Positions 32,470-40,253 of a DNA stretch of 64,000 nt are shown here, one piece after another. Where the stretch lies: NCBI RefSeq assembly GCF_013522725.1, contig NZ_JAAMRF010000006.1, positions 248,001 through 312,000 of the forward strand, written 5' to 3'. The notes below the pieces were generated by a model. The model saw only the letters and a program-made list of their open reading frames with translations. It searched no databases and was not told the DNA's origin. Position 1 is the stretch's first letter. Each line of letters starts with the position of its first letter. The stretch is from Stutzerimonas azotifigens. GTDB taxonomy: Bacteria; Pseudomonadota; Gammaproteobacteria; Pseudomonadales; Pseudomonadaceae. The position numbers were made by a program, and so were the translations under genes.

Positions 32470-32759
32470 CCTGAGGGTACTGGTTAGCTCAACCACTTTA
32501 ACCGCGATGCATCCAACGGATGACAGTCGCGGCGGCTAACCGGAACCCCGAAAACGAAAAGCCCTGCAGCGCGCTCAGCGCGGCGGGGCGTCATCGTTTT
32601 TTAACAGAGGCATTCTGCGGGTTCCAGCCTACTTGCCGGCTCGTTTCGGCGTAATACAGGAAGGTGATCTCGATACGCCTTGGACTCGATCATCGGCTAG
32701 AAATGCGCTGCTATCAACAGCCAGCGCATATGCACGGCTTCGACTCTTTACGGATCGCT
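32470..32759. other. Convergent intergenic region with terminator
   Basis: 290 bp between the AraC gene and the end of the curlin-like gene. It holds the terminator-containing repeat copy described separately and a weaker 7-bp hairpin TGCGCTG/CAGCGCA near 32704-32728. GC content falls here compared with the furan genes. No gene is visible. Confidence 0.5.
32539..32603. repeat. Direct repeat A with terminator hairpin
   Basis: This 65-bp segment starts ACCGGAA, continues through AAACGAAAA to a GCCC...GGGGC hairpin with a 3' T-run. It aligns with 34170-34233 with a few substitutions and single-base gaps. It can terminate both the AraC gene (plus strand, T-run GTTTTTT) and the curlin-like gene (minus strand). 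Confidence 0.6.
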
Positions 32760-33800
32760 CTACTGCTGAAGGATGCTGGCTAAGTTGCTGCTACCGCTCT
32801 GAACGATACCAGCTGAATTACCGCCGAGTGATTGCCCTTGCCTGAGGAAAGCCCGGTTAGCGTTACCCGTTTGGCTGACGAGTGATTCATGGGCATAAAG
32901 CTCTTGAGCGGCTTCTATTTGGTTGTAAGAGCCAACCTGAGCAATATCCAGCTTGTTGTTGTCCCCAAACTGGGACGATACCACCGTATTGTACTCGCCC
33001 TCCGAATATCCGGTTAGGCTGCTGTTTTGCCCGTTGATATAAGCATCAAGCTCGTTTCCTGTACCACGCTGTGCATAGTCCAATGTGCTGTAACTACTGC
33101 CAGCAATAATCGTGGCGATGTTCGCGTCTCCAACTTGATCCAGGAACACATCACCGGCAGGGTAGCGCCCCGAGTATTGATATATATCTGCCCGGTTGGC
33201 GGTGCCGGTCTGTTCAACCACAGCAAAACCACCTCCGATACCGGTGCTCACCTGCTCCAGCCGCACCAGATTCGCCGTGCCATTCTGCTGAATCTCCGCC
33301 GTGCTAAAACCGGACTGGTCCACTTGAACGACGTTACCTTGGCCAATCGAAACAACGTCGAGATCATTGCCTACCCAGGTTTGCCTGGCATCGAATTGGT
33401 TACCGTCCCCTTCCTGGTGGAGAGCCGCCGACACAGCGAGTTCGTCACGGTATTCGTGCTGCTCGAGCGTGGCGTTATTGGAAGTTCCAGCTTGATAGAT
33501 ATCGGCGCTGGCCATGCCGGGACGGCTTCCATTCACCTGATAGATCTCGGCCGAATTCGCCGTCCCTACTTGCGCGACGCCTGCCTGTCCACCCTCGCTG
33601 CTGGTACCGGATTGGCTTGTAAGCACGCGGTTCTCGATCCCGACCTGAAGAACCAAGGACCGCTGCATAACACCACTCTGCGTCTGCTCTGCAATGTTGC
33701 TGATGCCGTACTGCTCTACCTCAGCCACATGGTCGTTGGCCAGGACGCTGCCGTTTGCCACCAGCAAAAATGCAGCAGCTAAAGGAGTTATTTTTGACAT
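32760..33800 (-). CDS. Curlin-repeat (CsgA/CsgB-like) secreted protein
   Basis: A 346-residue protein with a signal peptide (MSKITPL start, hydrophobic 5-18, ANDH cleavage near 22). It then has about 12-14 degenerate repeats of the curlin type, Q-x-G-x2-N-x-A-x3-Q, for example QAGTSNNATLEQ, QTGTANRADIYQ and QTGNANRAFLRQ. Curlin repeats form stacked beta-arches in amyloid fibres. The protein is more than twice the length of E. coli CsgA. No csgE, csgF, csgG or csgD gene lies within the window. Base composition is lower in GC (about 50% in sampled lines) than neighbours. AGGAGA precedes the chosen ATG. Confidence 0.8.
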   Translation of the reverse strand: MSKITPLAAAFLLVANGSVLANDHVAEVEQYGISNIAEQTQSGVMQRSLVLQVGIENRVLTSQSGTSSEGGQAGVAQVGTANSAEIYQVNGSRPGMASADIYQAGTSNNATLEQHEYRDELAVSAALHQEGDGNQFDARQTWVGNDLDVVSIGQGNVVQVDQSGFSTAEIQQNGTANLVRLEQVSTGIGGGFAVVEQTGTANRADIYQYSGRYPAGDVFLDQVGDANIATIIAGSSYSTLDYAQRGTGNELDAYINGQNSSLTGYSEGEYNTVVSSQFGDNNKLDIAQVGSYNQIEAAQELYAHESLVSQTGNANRAFLRQGQSLGGNSAGIVQSGSSNLASILQQ

Positions 33801-34169
33801 TGGAATCTCCTGTTCGCGTTGATGAGCTCCGTACATCACAGGCGAAGCAAAGGAGAGTTTTGTCGGTCCGTTCGGGTTGCGGTATAGATCAAGAGAGCCA
33901 AATGAGGGCGGAAGGGGATTAGTCCCTAGCCCGTGCCTCGCAGCGCTTTACTGCTGCGATCTTGCCACTGCCCCATAGCCTGGAACAGCAGGTGCTCGGC
34001 CTTGCCGGCCTGGCTCTGGCTGAATATCGGCGAATGATGGAGGAGCCAGAGTTCGTCGGAAATCTCGGGCCCTCGGGTGTTGGCGACACCACTGTTTCGC
34101 CTAGGCATACAGTTGTTGGCTGCCGCGCATGCAGATTGGTATCGGCTGCGCATCCCAAATTTACCTTTG

Positions 34170-34233
34170 ACCGGAAATCCATAAACGAAAAAGCCCCGCT
34201 GCATGCTTAGTGCGGCGGGGCTTTCGTCGTTCT
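34170..34233. repeat. Direct repeat B, containing the tRNA-Ser terminator
   Basis: The partner of 32539-32603. It shares ACCGGAA, AAACGAAAA and a GCCCCGC...GCGGGGC hairpin with similar loop and tail. Together the two copies bracket the curlin-like segment. Confidence 0.6.
34187..34227 (-). terminator. Intrinsic terminator of tRNA-Ser
   Basis: A 10-bp stem AAAGCCCCGC/GCGGGGCTTT (34190-34199 and 34215-34224). On the minus strand it is followed by a run of T, just downstream of the tRNA 3' end. Confidence 0.8.
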
Positions 34234-34239
34234 TGATAA

Positions 34240-34329
34240 TGGCGGAGAGATAGGGATTTGAACCCTAGGTACCCGCGAAGGTACAACGGATTTCGAATCC
34301 GTCCCGTTCGGCCACTCCGGCATCTCTCC
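34240..34329 (-). tRNA. tRNA-Ser (anticodon CGA)
   Basis: A 90-nt gene including the encoded CCA. The minus strand reads GGAGAGATGCCGGAGTGGC..., with an anticodon stem-loop ACGGATTCGAAATCCGT (anticodon CGA), a long class-II variable arm (TACCTTCGCGGGTA), a GGGTTCAAATCCC T-arm and an acceptor end matching the 5' GGAGAGA. It decodes UCG. Confidence 0.95.
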
Positions 34330-34441
34330 AGCGGCGCGCATCATATCAGCTCGGATGCATTTGTCGAACCCCGAGCCGCTATTTTTTTACCCTTTTCAGC
34401 AGGTTGCGGCTGCTACGCAGTCACGCTGTATTGCGCGGGTA

Positions 34442-35311
34442 TCAGCTAGTCAGCCGGGTCAGCGCTTCGCGGTACTTGTCGGCGGTCTTCTGGGCGACCT
34501 CCGCCGGTACGGCCGGTGCCGGTGGCTGCTTGTTCCAGCCGGTGCTTTCGAGCCAGTCGCGGACGAACTGCTTGTCGAAGCTCGGCGGGTTGCGCCCCTC
34601 TTCGTAGCTGTCGGCGGGCCAGAAGCGGCTGGAGTCGGGCGTGAGGACTTCATCCATCAGCGTCAGCGTGCCGTTCTCGTCCAGGCCGAATTCGAACTTG
34701 GTGTCGGCGATGATGATGCCTCGGGTCGCTGCATACTCCACCGCGGCGCTGTAGAGGGCGATCGAGGTGTCGCGGACCTTGGCAGCCAGCTCCTTGCCGA
34801 TGATGGCCTCGCACTGCTCGAAGGAGATGTTCTCGTCGTGGTCGCCGACCGCCGCCTTGGTCGAAGGCGTGAAGATCGGCTGGGGCAGCTTGGCGGCCTC
34901 CTTGAGGCCGGTTGGCAGCTGGATGCCGCAGACGGTGCCGCTGCGCTGATATTCCTTCCAGCCCGAACCGACGATGTAGCCCCGCACGATGGCCTCGACC
35001 GCTACCGGCTTGAGTCGCTTGGCCACCACCGCCCTGCCCTGGACCAGCGGCAGCTCTGCGGCGGGCACCACGTCCTCGACGCGGTCGCCGGTGAAATGGT
35101 TCGGCACCATACCCGAGAGCTTGTCGAACCAGAAGTTCGAGATCGCCGTGAGGATTTTGCCTTTTTCGGGAATCGGCTCGGCAAGGATCACGTCGAATGC
35201 CGAGAGGCGATCAGTCGCCACCATGAGCATCCGGTTGGCGTCGATCTCGTAGAGGTCGCGTACCTTGCCGGAGTAGATCTTCTTGAGGCTGAGCTGAGTC
35301 GGTGCAGTCAT
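34442..35311 (-). CDS. purC: Phosphoribosylaminoimidazole-succinocarboxamide synthase, long (yeast-like) type
   Basis: A 289-residue SAICAR synthase, catalysing the ATP-dependent addition of aspartate to CAIR in purine synthesis. Motifs include GKVRDLYE (12-22), [57 protein letters not shown] and [12 protein letters not shown]. These match the long eukaryotic/beta-proteobacterial form. Pseudomonads usually encode a form of about 236 residues with a DGKR motif at this syntenic place. The gene is intact and has its own 137-bp upstream region. Only the bamC terminator separates it from bamC. Confidence 0.93.
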   Translation of the reverse strand: MTAPTQLSLKKIYSGKVRDLYEIDANRMLMVATDRLSAFDVILAEPIPEKGKILTAISNFWFDKLSGMVPNHFTGDRVEDVVPAAELPLVQGRAVVAKRLKPVAVEAIVRGYIVGSGWKEYQRSGTVCGIQLPTGLKEAAKLPQPIFTPSTKAAVGDHDENISFEQCEAIIGKELAAKVRDTSIALYSAAVEYAATRGIIIADTKFEFGLDENGTLTLMDEVLTPDSSRFWPADSYEEGRNPPSFDKQFVRDWLESTGWNKQPPAPAVPAEVAQKTADKYREALTRLTS

Positions 35312-35395
35312 GTCGGTGTCCCGGTAGCGTGCGAAGCTGCCAGGCGATCCTGGCCATGCCAGGCGTTCGGGCGAGCTGCGGCGCGTTGAAATGAA

Positions 35396-35423
35396 ATAGG
35401 CGAAACCCAGGGGCTTCGCCTAT
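35396..35423. terminator. Terminator after bamC
   Basis: A 9-bp inverted repeat ATAGGCGAA/TTCGCCTAT with an inner CCC/GGGG pairing, 25 bp downstream of the bamC stop on the minus strand. It separates bamC from purC. Confidence 0.6.
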
Positions 35424-35447
35424 CTGCTCGGTGGCCGTTGCGCTGGC

Positions 35448-36548
35448 TTAACCGAGGTTGTCCTGAAGCTGGGTAAGCACACGGCGCGCGATATCGCTCG
35501 GCGCAACGGTGTTGATGTTGCGCTCGACGGTCACCTGGGCGCTGCCGCTCACCGTGGTGATGCGCACCTGGTAGCGCTCGGCGCGCGCATCGATGTCCTC
35601 CTGCGACGGACCACGGCGGAACAGGCGCGAGAAGAAGCCACGCGTCTCTTCAGGGCGCTGGGCGCCTTCGGCCAGGTTCACGTAATAGACGCCCAGGCTG
35701 CGGTCGAGGTCGTCGATGCGAATATCGGCTGCCTCGAGGGCGCGGCCGATGCGCGACCAGGCGCGATCGAAATCGCTTTCCAGCTGCAGCATCGGGTTGC
35801 CGTTGCCGTCCTCGCTGAGGCGCACCCGGTCCGGCGCATCGAAGTCACGCTCGGCCAGCAGCGACACCGAACCGCCCTGCTCGGAGGAGCGAGCCAGGCC
35901 CGTGCGCAGTTCGTCGAGCAGAGCAGCATCGAGGCTGGTGTTGACCGAGCGCTCGGTCCAGGCGACGTCTGCCGTACTGCCGGCGGGACGCTGCGCACTG
36001 ACCACGAAGATCTCGCTGGTATTGCTCTGCACGCCCGGCTCTATCCGTACGCGAAAGCGCGACTCGTCGTTGCGCATGCCAAGGCTGCTGGCAAGGGTCG
36101 AGTCGATCTGCTCGCGGGTCTGCCAGCCCGTGACGAACTCGCCGGTCTGCGGCCGTTCCTCGGCAATCTCGAAACCGTTGTCGATGAAGAACTGACGCGC
36201 GGCAGGCCACACTTGCGAAGGCGTGCGCATCGCGACCAGCCAGCGCGAATCGCCGGAGCGCTGCAGGCTGAACTCGCTGGCCTCAGCGGCCACTTGCAGG
36301 CGCTGCGGGCGCGGCACTTCGTAATCACTGGAGGCATGCGAGTCGGCGACGTTACGCGGGATCGGCAACAGCGGCTCGACCGGACGAACTACGCTGCCAG
36401 GCGGTGCCTGCATCGGTGCCGTCTGGCGGGCCGACAGATAGTCGTTTCCACGGTCCCGGAAATAGCCATCGTCACCCCAGAGCCAGCCACAGCCGCTGGT
36501 ACTGGCAATGATCACCGCCAGGGTCGAGAAACCGGCCAATCGCTTCAT
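35448..36548 (-). CDS. bamC: Outer-membrane assembly lipoprotein BamC
   Basis: A 366-residue lipoprotein (NlpB/DapX). The signal peptide ends in the lipobox STSGC (Cys near residue 20), followed by the unstructured N-terminal lasso (GYFRDRGNDYLSARQTAPM) that contacts BamD. Two helix-grip domains follow (about 90-210 and 230-345). BamC is a non-essential part of the BAM complex inserting outer-membrane proteins. It lies 17 bp after dapA, the conserved dapA-bamC operon. The reading frame runs further upstream, inside dapA, but the lipoprotein signal fixes the start at 36548. Confidence 0.9.
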   Translation of the reverse strand: MKRLAGFSTLAVIIASTSGCGWLWGDDGYFRDRGNDYLSARQTAPMQAPPGSVVRPVEPLLPIPRNVADSHASSDYEVPRPQRLQVAAEASEFSLQRSGDSRWLVAMRTPSQVWPAARQFFIDNGFEIAEERPQTGEFVTGWQTREQIDSTLASSLGMRNDESRFRVRIEPGVQSNTSEIFVVSAQRPAGSTADVAWTERSVNTSLDAALLDELRTGLARSSEQGGSVSLLAERDFDAPDRVRLSEDGNGNPMLQLESDFDRAWSRIGRALEAADIRIDDLDRSLGVYYVNLAEGAQRPEETRGFFSRLFRRGPSQEDIDARAERYQVRITTVSGSAQVTVERNINTVAPSDIARRVLTQLQDNLG

Positions 36549-36565
36549 GCGTATTCCCTTATCGT

Positions 36566-37444
36566 TCAAACCAGTACACCGGATTCGCGCATTGCCTGAC
36601 GCAATGGCTCCTGGCAGCGCGGGCTCAGCCAGGTCAACGGCAGGCGAATGCCGTCGGGCATCAGGCCCATCTCGTGCAATGCCCACTTCACCGGAATCGG
36701 GTTGGCCTCGATGAACAGCTGCTGGTGCAGCGGCATCAGGCGCTGATGAATGGCTCGCGCGGTCTCGGCATCGCCGGCCATGGCCGCCGCGCATAGGTCG
36801 CTCATGGCGCGAGGGGCGACGTTGGCGGTCACCGAGATGTTGCCCTTGCCGCCCATCAGCATCAGCTCGACGGCCGTGGCGTCGTCACCGGAATAGACGA
36901 GGAAGTCTTGGGCCACGCGGTCGAGGATGTCGCGCGCGCGGCCGAGGTCGCCGGTCGCTTCCTTGATACCGATGATGTTGGAGACTTTCGACAGGCGCTC
37001 GACCGTTTCAGGGAGCATGTCGCAGGCGGTCCGACCAGGCACGTTGTAGAGAATCTGCGGAATCGCGACGGCTTCGGCGATATGGCGGAAGTGCAGGTAG
37101 AGCCCTTCCTGGGTCGGCTTGTTGTAATACGGAGTGACCAACAGACAGGCATCGGCACCGGCGGTCTTGGCGTTCTCGGTAAGCTCGACGGCCTCACGGG
37201 TGGAGTTGGCGCCCGTCCCGGCGATGACCGGAATACGGCCATTGACCTGGCCGACGACGCGACGGATCACTTCGATATGTTCGGATACGTCGAGCGTGGC
37301 GGATTCGCCCGTGGTACCGACCGCAACGATTGCGTTGGTGCCTTCCTGCAAATGGAAATCCACCAGCTTGCTCAGGCTGTCCCAGTCCAGACCACCCTGC
37401 GCATCCATGGGCGTGACCAGTGCCACCATACTGCCCGCAATCAT
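36566..37444 (-). CDS. dapA: 4-hydroxy-tetrahydrodipicolinate synthase
   Basis: A 292-residue DapA, condensing pyruvate with aspartate semialdehyde in lysine/diaminopimelate synthesis. Family motifs are [10 protein letters not shown] (about 43-52), a [14 protein letters not shown] region with the catalytic Tyr, YNVPGRT, and the Schiff-base Lys in [11 protein letters not shown] (near 161). Length is standard. It is divergent from gcvR (222-bp gap) and is followed by bamC. Confidence 0.96.
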   Translation of the reverse strand: MIAGSMVALVTPMDAQGGLDWDSLSKLVDFHLQEGTNAIVAVGTTGESATLDVSEHIEVIRRVVGQVNGRIPVIAGTGANSTREAVELTENAKTAGADACLLVTPYYNKPTQEGLYLHFRHIAEAVAIPQILYNVPGRTACDMLPETVERLSKVSNIIGIKEATGDLGRARDILDRVAQDFLVYSGDDATAVELMLMGGKGNISVTANVAPRAMSDLCAAAMAGDAETARAIHQRLMPLHQQLFIEANPIPVKWALHEMGLMPDGIRLPLTWLSPRCQEPLRQAMRESGVLV

Positions 37445-37666
37445 GCAACCACTCCTGCCGGAAAAAGAGAGGCGTAATGGTACAAGGCTCCAATACGCTT
37501 TGCGAGCGCGCCGCGCGGTCGCGCTGCGAGAGAAGCCAAGTCCTCGACTGCCGGCACCCGAGGCATCTGTTCGGCGGCGATGAATTTCCCTCGGCGAGCG
37601 AAGTTCGCTAACCTTAGCCCTTTTCGGCCTGGCTGGCCGACCGATTCATCACCCCAGGAAAGCTGC

Positions 37667-38224
37667 ATGTCCACCCCTCTCGTACGCGAACAGTTCCTCG
37701 TTATTAGCGCTCTGGGCGCCAACGCCATGGAGCTTACCAATGTGCTCTGCCGAGCCAGCCACGAGAACCGCTGCGCCGTGGTCAGCACCCGGCTGAGCCG
37801 TCATGGTGACCATAGCGCCCTGGTCCTGCAGATCTCCGGCAACTGGGATGCGCTGGCGCGCATGGAGTCGGCGCTGCCGGCGCTGTCGAAGAAACACGCT
37901 TTCACCCTGAGCATCATCCGCAGTTCGGCACCGGAAGCCCGCCCCGAAGCCCTGCCCTACGTGGCCTACGTCAGTGCGGTCTATCGTCCCGACATTCTCA
38001 GCGAGCTGTGCCAGTTCTTCATCGACCACCGCGTCGCACTGGAAAGCCTGACCTGTGACACCTACCAGGCGCCGCAGACAGGCGGCACCATGCTCAACGC
38101 CACGCTCACCGTCACCCTCCCGGCCGGCACCCAGATCAGTTGGCTGCGCGATCAGTTCCTCGACTTTGCCGATGCCCTGAACCTGGACGCCCTGATCGAA
38201 CCCTGGCGCCCGCAGAACCCCTAG
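37667..38224 (+). CDS. gcvR: Glycine cleavage system regulator GcvR (double ACT domain)
   Basis: A 185-residue protein with two ACT-like domains (about 8-85 and 95-175), the second with VAYVSAVYRPDILSELCQFFIDHRVALESLTCDT. GcvR-type proteins bind glycine and modulate the glycine cleavage regulator GcvA in enterics; the pseudomonad role is less clear. ATG at 37667 follows CAGGAAAG. The bcp gene starts 58 bp downstream and is probably cotranscribed, as in P. aeruginosa. Confidence 0.85.
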   Translation: MSTPLVREQFLVISALGANAMELTNVLCRASHENRCAVVSTRLSRHGDHSALVLQISGNWDALARMESALPALSKKHAFTLSIIRSSAPEARPEALPYVAYVSAVYRPDILSELCQFFIDHRVALESLTCDTYQAPQTGGTMLNATLTVTLPAGTQISWLRDQFLDFADALNLDALIEPWRPQNP

Positions 38225-38282
38225 TCATCACGGAATCGCTGCGGCGCCGGCCGCAGCGTCAGGCAAAACCGAAGGAGCAATG

Positions 38283-38756
38283 ATGAGCGTCGAACTCGAC
38301 CAACCGGTACCGCCGTTCCAGGCACAAGCCACCAGCGAACAGTCCGTCAGCCTCGAAGCGCTGAAGGGCAAGCAGGTCGTGCTCTACTTCTACCCGAAAG
38401 ACAACACCCCCGGCTGCACCACCCAAGGCCAGGGCTTTCGCGATCGGCATGCCGAGTTTCTGGCCGCCGACACGCTCGTGTTCGGCGTGTCGCGCGATAG
38501 CCTGAAGACCCATGAAAACTTCAAGCGCAAGCAGGCGTTCCCGTTCGAACTGATCAGCGACAAGGACGAAACCCTTTGCCAGCTGTTCGACGTGATCAAG
38601 CTGAAGAAGCTCTACGGCAAGGAATACCTGGGCGTGGACCGCAGCACCTTCCTGATCGACCGCGAGGGCGTCCTGCGCCAGGAATGGCGAGGCGTGAAAG
38701 TCCCCGGCCATGTGGATGCAGTGCTCGAAGCGGCACGCGCACTCAGCGCGAGCTGA
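38283..38756 (+). CDS. bcp: Thioredoxin-dependent thiol peroxidase (Bcp/PrxQ)
   Basis: A peroxiredoxin of about 157 residues. The peroxidatic Cys is in the NTPGCT motif near residue 47. The second Cys found five residues later in many Bcp proteins is replaced (CTTQGQGF), so this is a one-Cys-type variant unless another Cys near 100 (LCQLF) resolves it. Catalytic Thr/Arg positions (VDRSTFLID) are kept. It reduces hydroperoxides with thioredoxin. Tandem ATGs occur; the second, five bases from GGAG, is chosen. Confidence 0.9.
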   Translation: MSVELDQPVPPFQAQATSEQSVSLEALKGKQVVLYFYPKDNTPGCTTQGQGFRDRHAEFLAADTLVFGVSRDSLKTHENFKRKQAFPFELISDKDETLCQLFDVIKLKKLYGKEYLGVDRSTFLIDREGVLRQEWRGVKVPGHVDAVLEAARALSAS

Positions 38757-38764
38757 TCGATCGA

Positions 38765-38792
38765 GGGAGGCCGCCGGGCAGCGGCCTCCCTT
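38765..38792. terminator. Bidirectional terminator between bcp and the perM-like gene
   Basis: A perfect 10-bp stem GGGAGGCCGC/GCGGCCTCCC (38765-38774 and 38781-38790) with a 6-base loop, between convergent genes. Confidence 0.75.
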
Positions 38793-38797
38793 AACAT

Positions 38798-39877
38798 TCA
38801 AGCGACCGGATCTTCGGTCACCGCCACCGCGCCATGGCGTGGCCAGGCGTTGAGCACCGCCTTGAAGAGCGTCGCCAGCGGAATCGCGAAGAACACCCCC
38901 CAAAAGCCCCACAGCCCGCCGAACAGCAGCACCGCGCAGATGATGGCAACCGGATGCAGGTTCACCGCCTCGGAGAACAGCAGCGGCACCAGCACGTTGC
39001 CGTCCAGCGCCTGGATGATCGCGTAGGCCACCATCAGATAGATGAACTGATCGCCCCAGCCCCACTGGAACAGGCCGATCAATGCAATGGGGACGGTTAC
39101 TACCGCGGCGCCGATATAGGGCACCACCACGGAAAACCCGACCAGCAGGGCCAGCAGCGCCGCGTAATTGAGACCGAGCAAGGCGAACACCACGTAGGAC
39201 ACGACGCCGACGATCAGAATTTCGATCGACTTGCCGCGAATGTAATTGGCGATCTGCAGGTTCATCTCCTGGGCGACCTGGGTGATCAGGCCCCGCTCGC
39301 GGGGCAGATAACCGCTGATCCAGTTACTGATCTGCTGGCGGTCTTTGAGAAAGAAGAACACCAGGATCGGAACCAGCACTAGATAGATCATCAACCCGAG
39401 CAACAGCGGCAGGCTGGCCAGCGAGGACGTCAGCGCGATATGGCCGAAGCGACCGAACTCGCCACGGATCGCGTCGATGCCGCGCAGCACCTGCTCCTGG
39501 GTGATCAGTTGCGGATAGCTCTCTGGGAGCAGCAACAACAGCGATTGCCACTCGACCAGCATTCGCGGCAGCTCGTTGATCAAGGTGAAGCCCTGCTGCC
39601 ACAGCAGCGGCACGAGAATCAGAATGCACACCGACAAGGCACCGACGAACAGCGCGAACACCAGCCAGACGGCAGCCAGGTGGGGCACACGAAAGCGCTC
39701 GAGCGTGCCGACCAGCCCCTGCATGAGAAACGCCAGCACCAGGCCGGCGATAACCGGAGCGAGCATCCGCCCAAGGGTCAGGACCAGCAGAAACGCCAGA
39801 AATAGCAGAACCGCCAGGACTACAGCCTCCTCGTCGGAGAAATAGCGATGCATCCAACCGCGTAGAACCTTGAGCAT
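38798..39877 (-). CDS. AI-2E/PerM family inner-membrane transporter
   Basis: A 359-residue membrane protein of the AI-2E transporter (PerM/TqsA) superfamily. It has two to three N-terminal helices, a soluble-looking segment at about 90-150, and C-terminal helices with the family block VPYIGAAVVTVPIALIGLFQWG and LVPLLFSEAVNLHPVAIICAVLLFGGLWGFWGVFFAIPLATL. Members export signalling molecules, Na+ or small organics; substrate unknown here. The order bcp - this gene - tusA-like - M48 protease matches P. aeruginosa. Confidence 0.85.
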   Translation of the reverse strand: MLKVLRGWMHRYFSDEEAVVLAVLLFLAFLLVLTLGRMLAPVIAGLVLAFLMQGLVGTLERFRVPHLAAVWLVFALFVGALSVCILILVPLLWQQGFTLINELPRMLVEWQSLLLLLPESYPQLITQEQVLRGIDAIRGEFGRFGHIALTSSLASLPLLLGLMIYLVLVPILVFFFLKDRQQISNWISGYLPRERGLITQVAQEMNLQIANYIRGKSIEILIVGVVSYVVFALLGLNYAALLALLVGFSVVVPYIGAAVVTVPIALIGLFQWGWGDQFIYLMVAYAIIQALDGNVLVPLLFSEAVNLHPVAIICAVLLFGGLWGFWGVFFAIPLATLFKAVLNAWPRHGAVAVTEDPVA

Positions 39878-39895
39878 GCGACTCCTTGTTGGCCT

Positions 39896-40147
39896 TCAGG
39901 CCTTGCGCAACCAGTAACGATAAATGCCGGCATCCACCTCTTCATGCAGCAAGGCATGCCCGGCCAAATTGGCAAAACTGCGAAAGTCTCGTTGCGAACC
40001 CGGATCGGTCGCGATCACCTTGAGGACTGCGCCGCTGGCCAACCGGTTGAGTTCGAGCTTCGCCTTGAGCAACGGCATCGGGCACTCCAACCCGCTGGCG
40101 TCCAGCTCGGCGGCGACGGGGATGTCACCGTTTGCTGCGTCATTCAT
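39896..40147 (-). CDS. TusA-family sulfur-carrier protein
   Basis: An 83-residue TusA-like protein with the characteristic CPMP motif (ELDASGLECPMPLLKAK, Cys near residue 21). The catalytic Cys carries persulfide. At the same syntenic position P. aeruginosa PA1006 is reported to affect molybdenum-cofactor homeostasis and nitrate respiration, so this protein may matter for the molybdenum enzyme encoded in this window. ATG at 40147 is chosen over five extra upstream codons. It is divergent from the M48 protease gene and 18 bp ahead of the PerM-like gene. Confidence 0.85.
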   Translation of the reverse strand: MNDAANGDIPVAAELDASGLECPMPLLKAKLELNRLASGAVLKVIATDPGSQRDFRSFANLAGHALLHEEVDAGIYRYWLRKA

Positions 40148-40253
40148 GATCAGTCTCCACAAAGGTCGTCAGGATACCGAGCAGGGCCCACCTCTGGCCA
40201 GCCGGCCAACCTCGACGCTACAGTAGCGATCTCACGTAACCCGAGCCTTCTGG

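Larger units (their letters stand above)
33801..34239. other. Region upstream of the curlin-like gene, up to tRNA-Ser
   Basis: 439 bp. It must contain the curlin-like promoter near 33.85-33.9 kb and the tRNA-Ser terminator at its right end. A plus-strand frame (33962-34210) starts [21 protein letters not shown] but has no ribosome site, runs into the terminator hairpin and is not recognised. It may be a gene remnant. Confidence 0.4.

Noticed and set aside
33962..34210. A possible 82-residue gene before tRNA-Ser
   Set aside because: No ribosome site, no recognised family, and it runs through the tRNA terminator hairpin. Kept only as a possible remnant.
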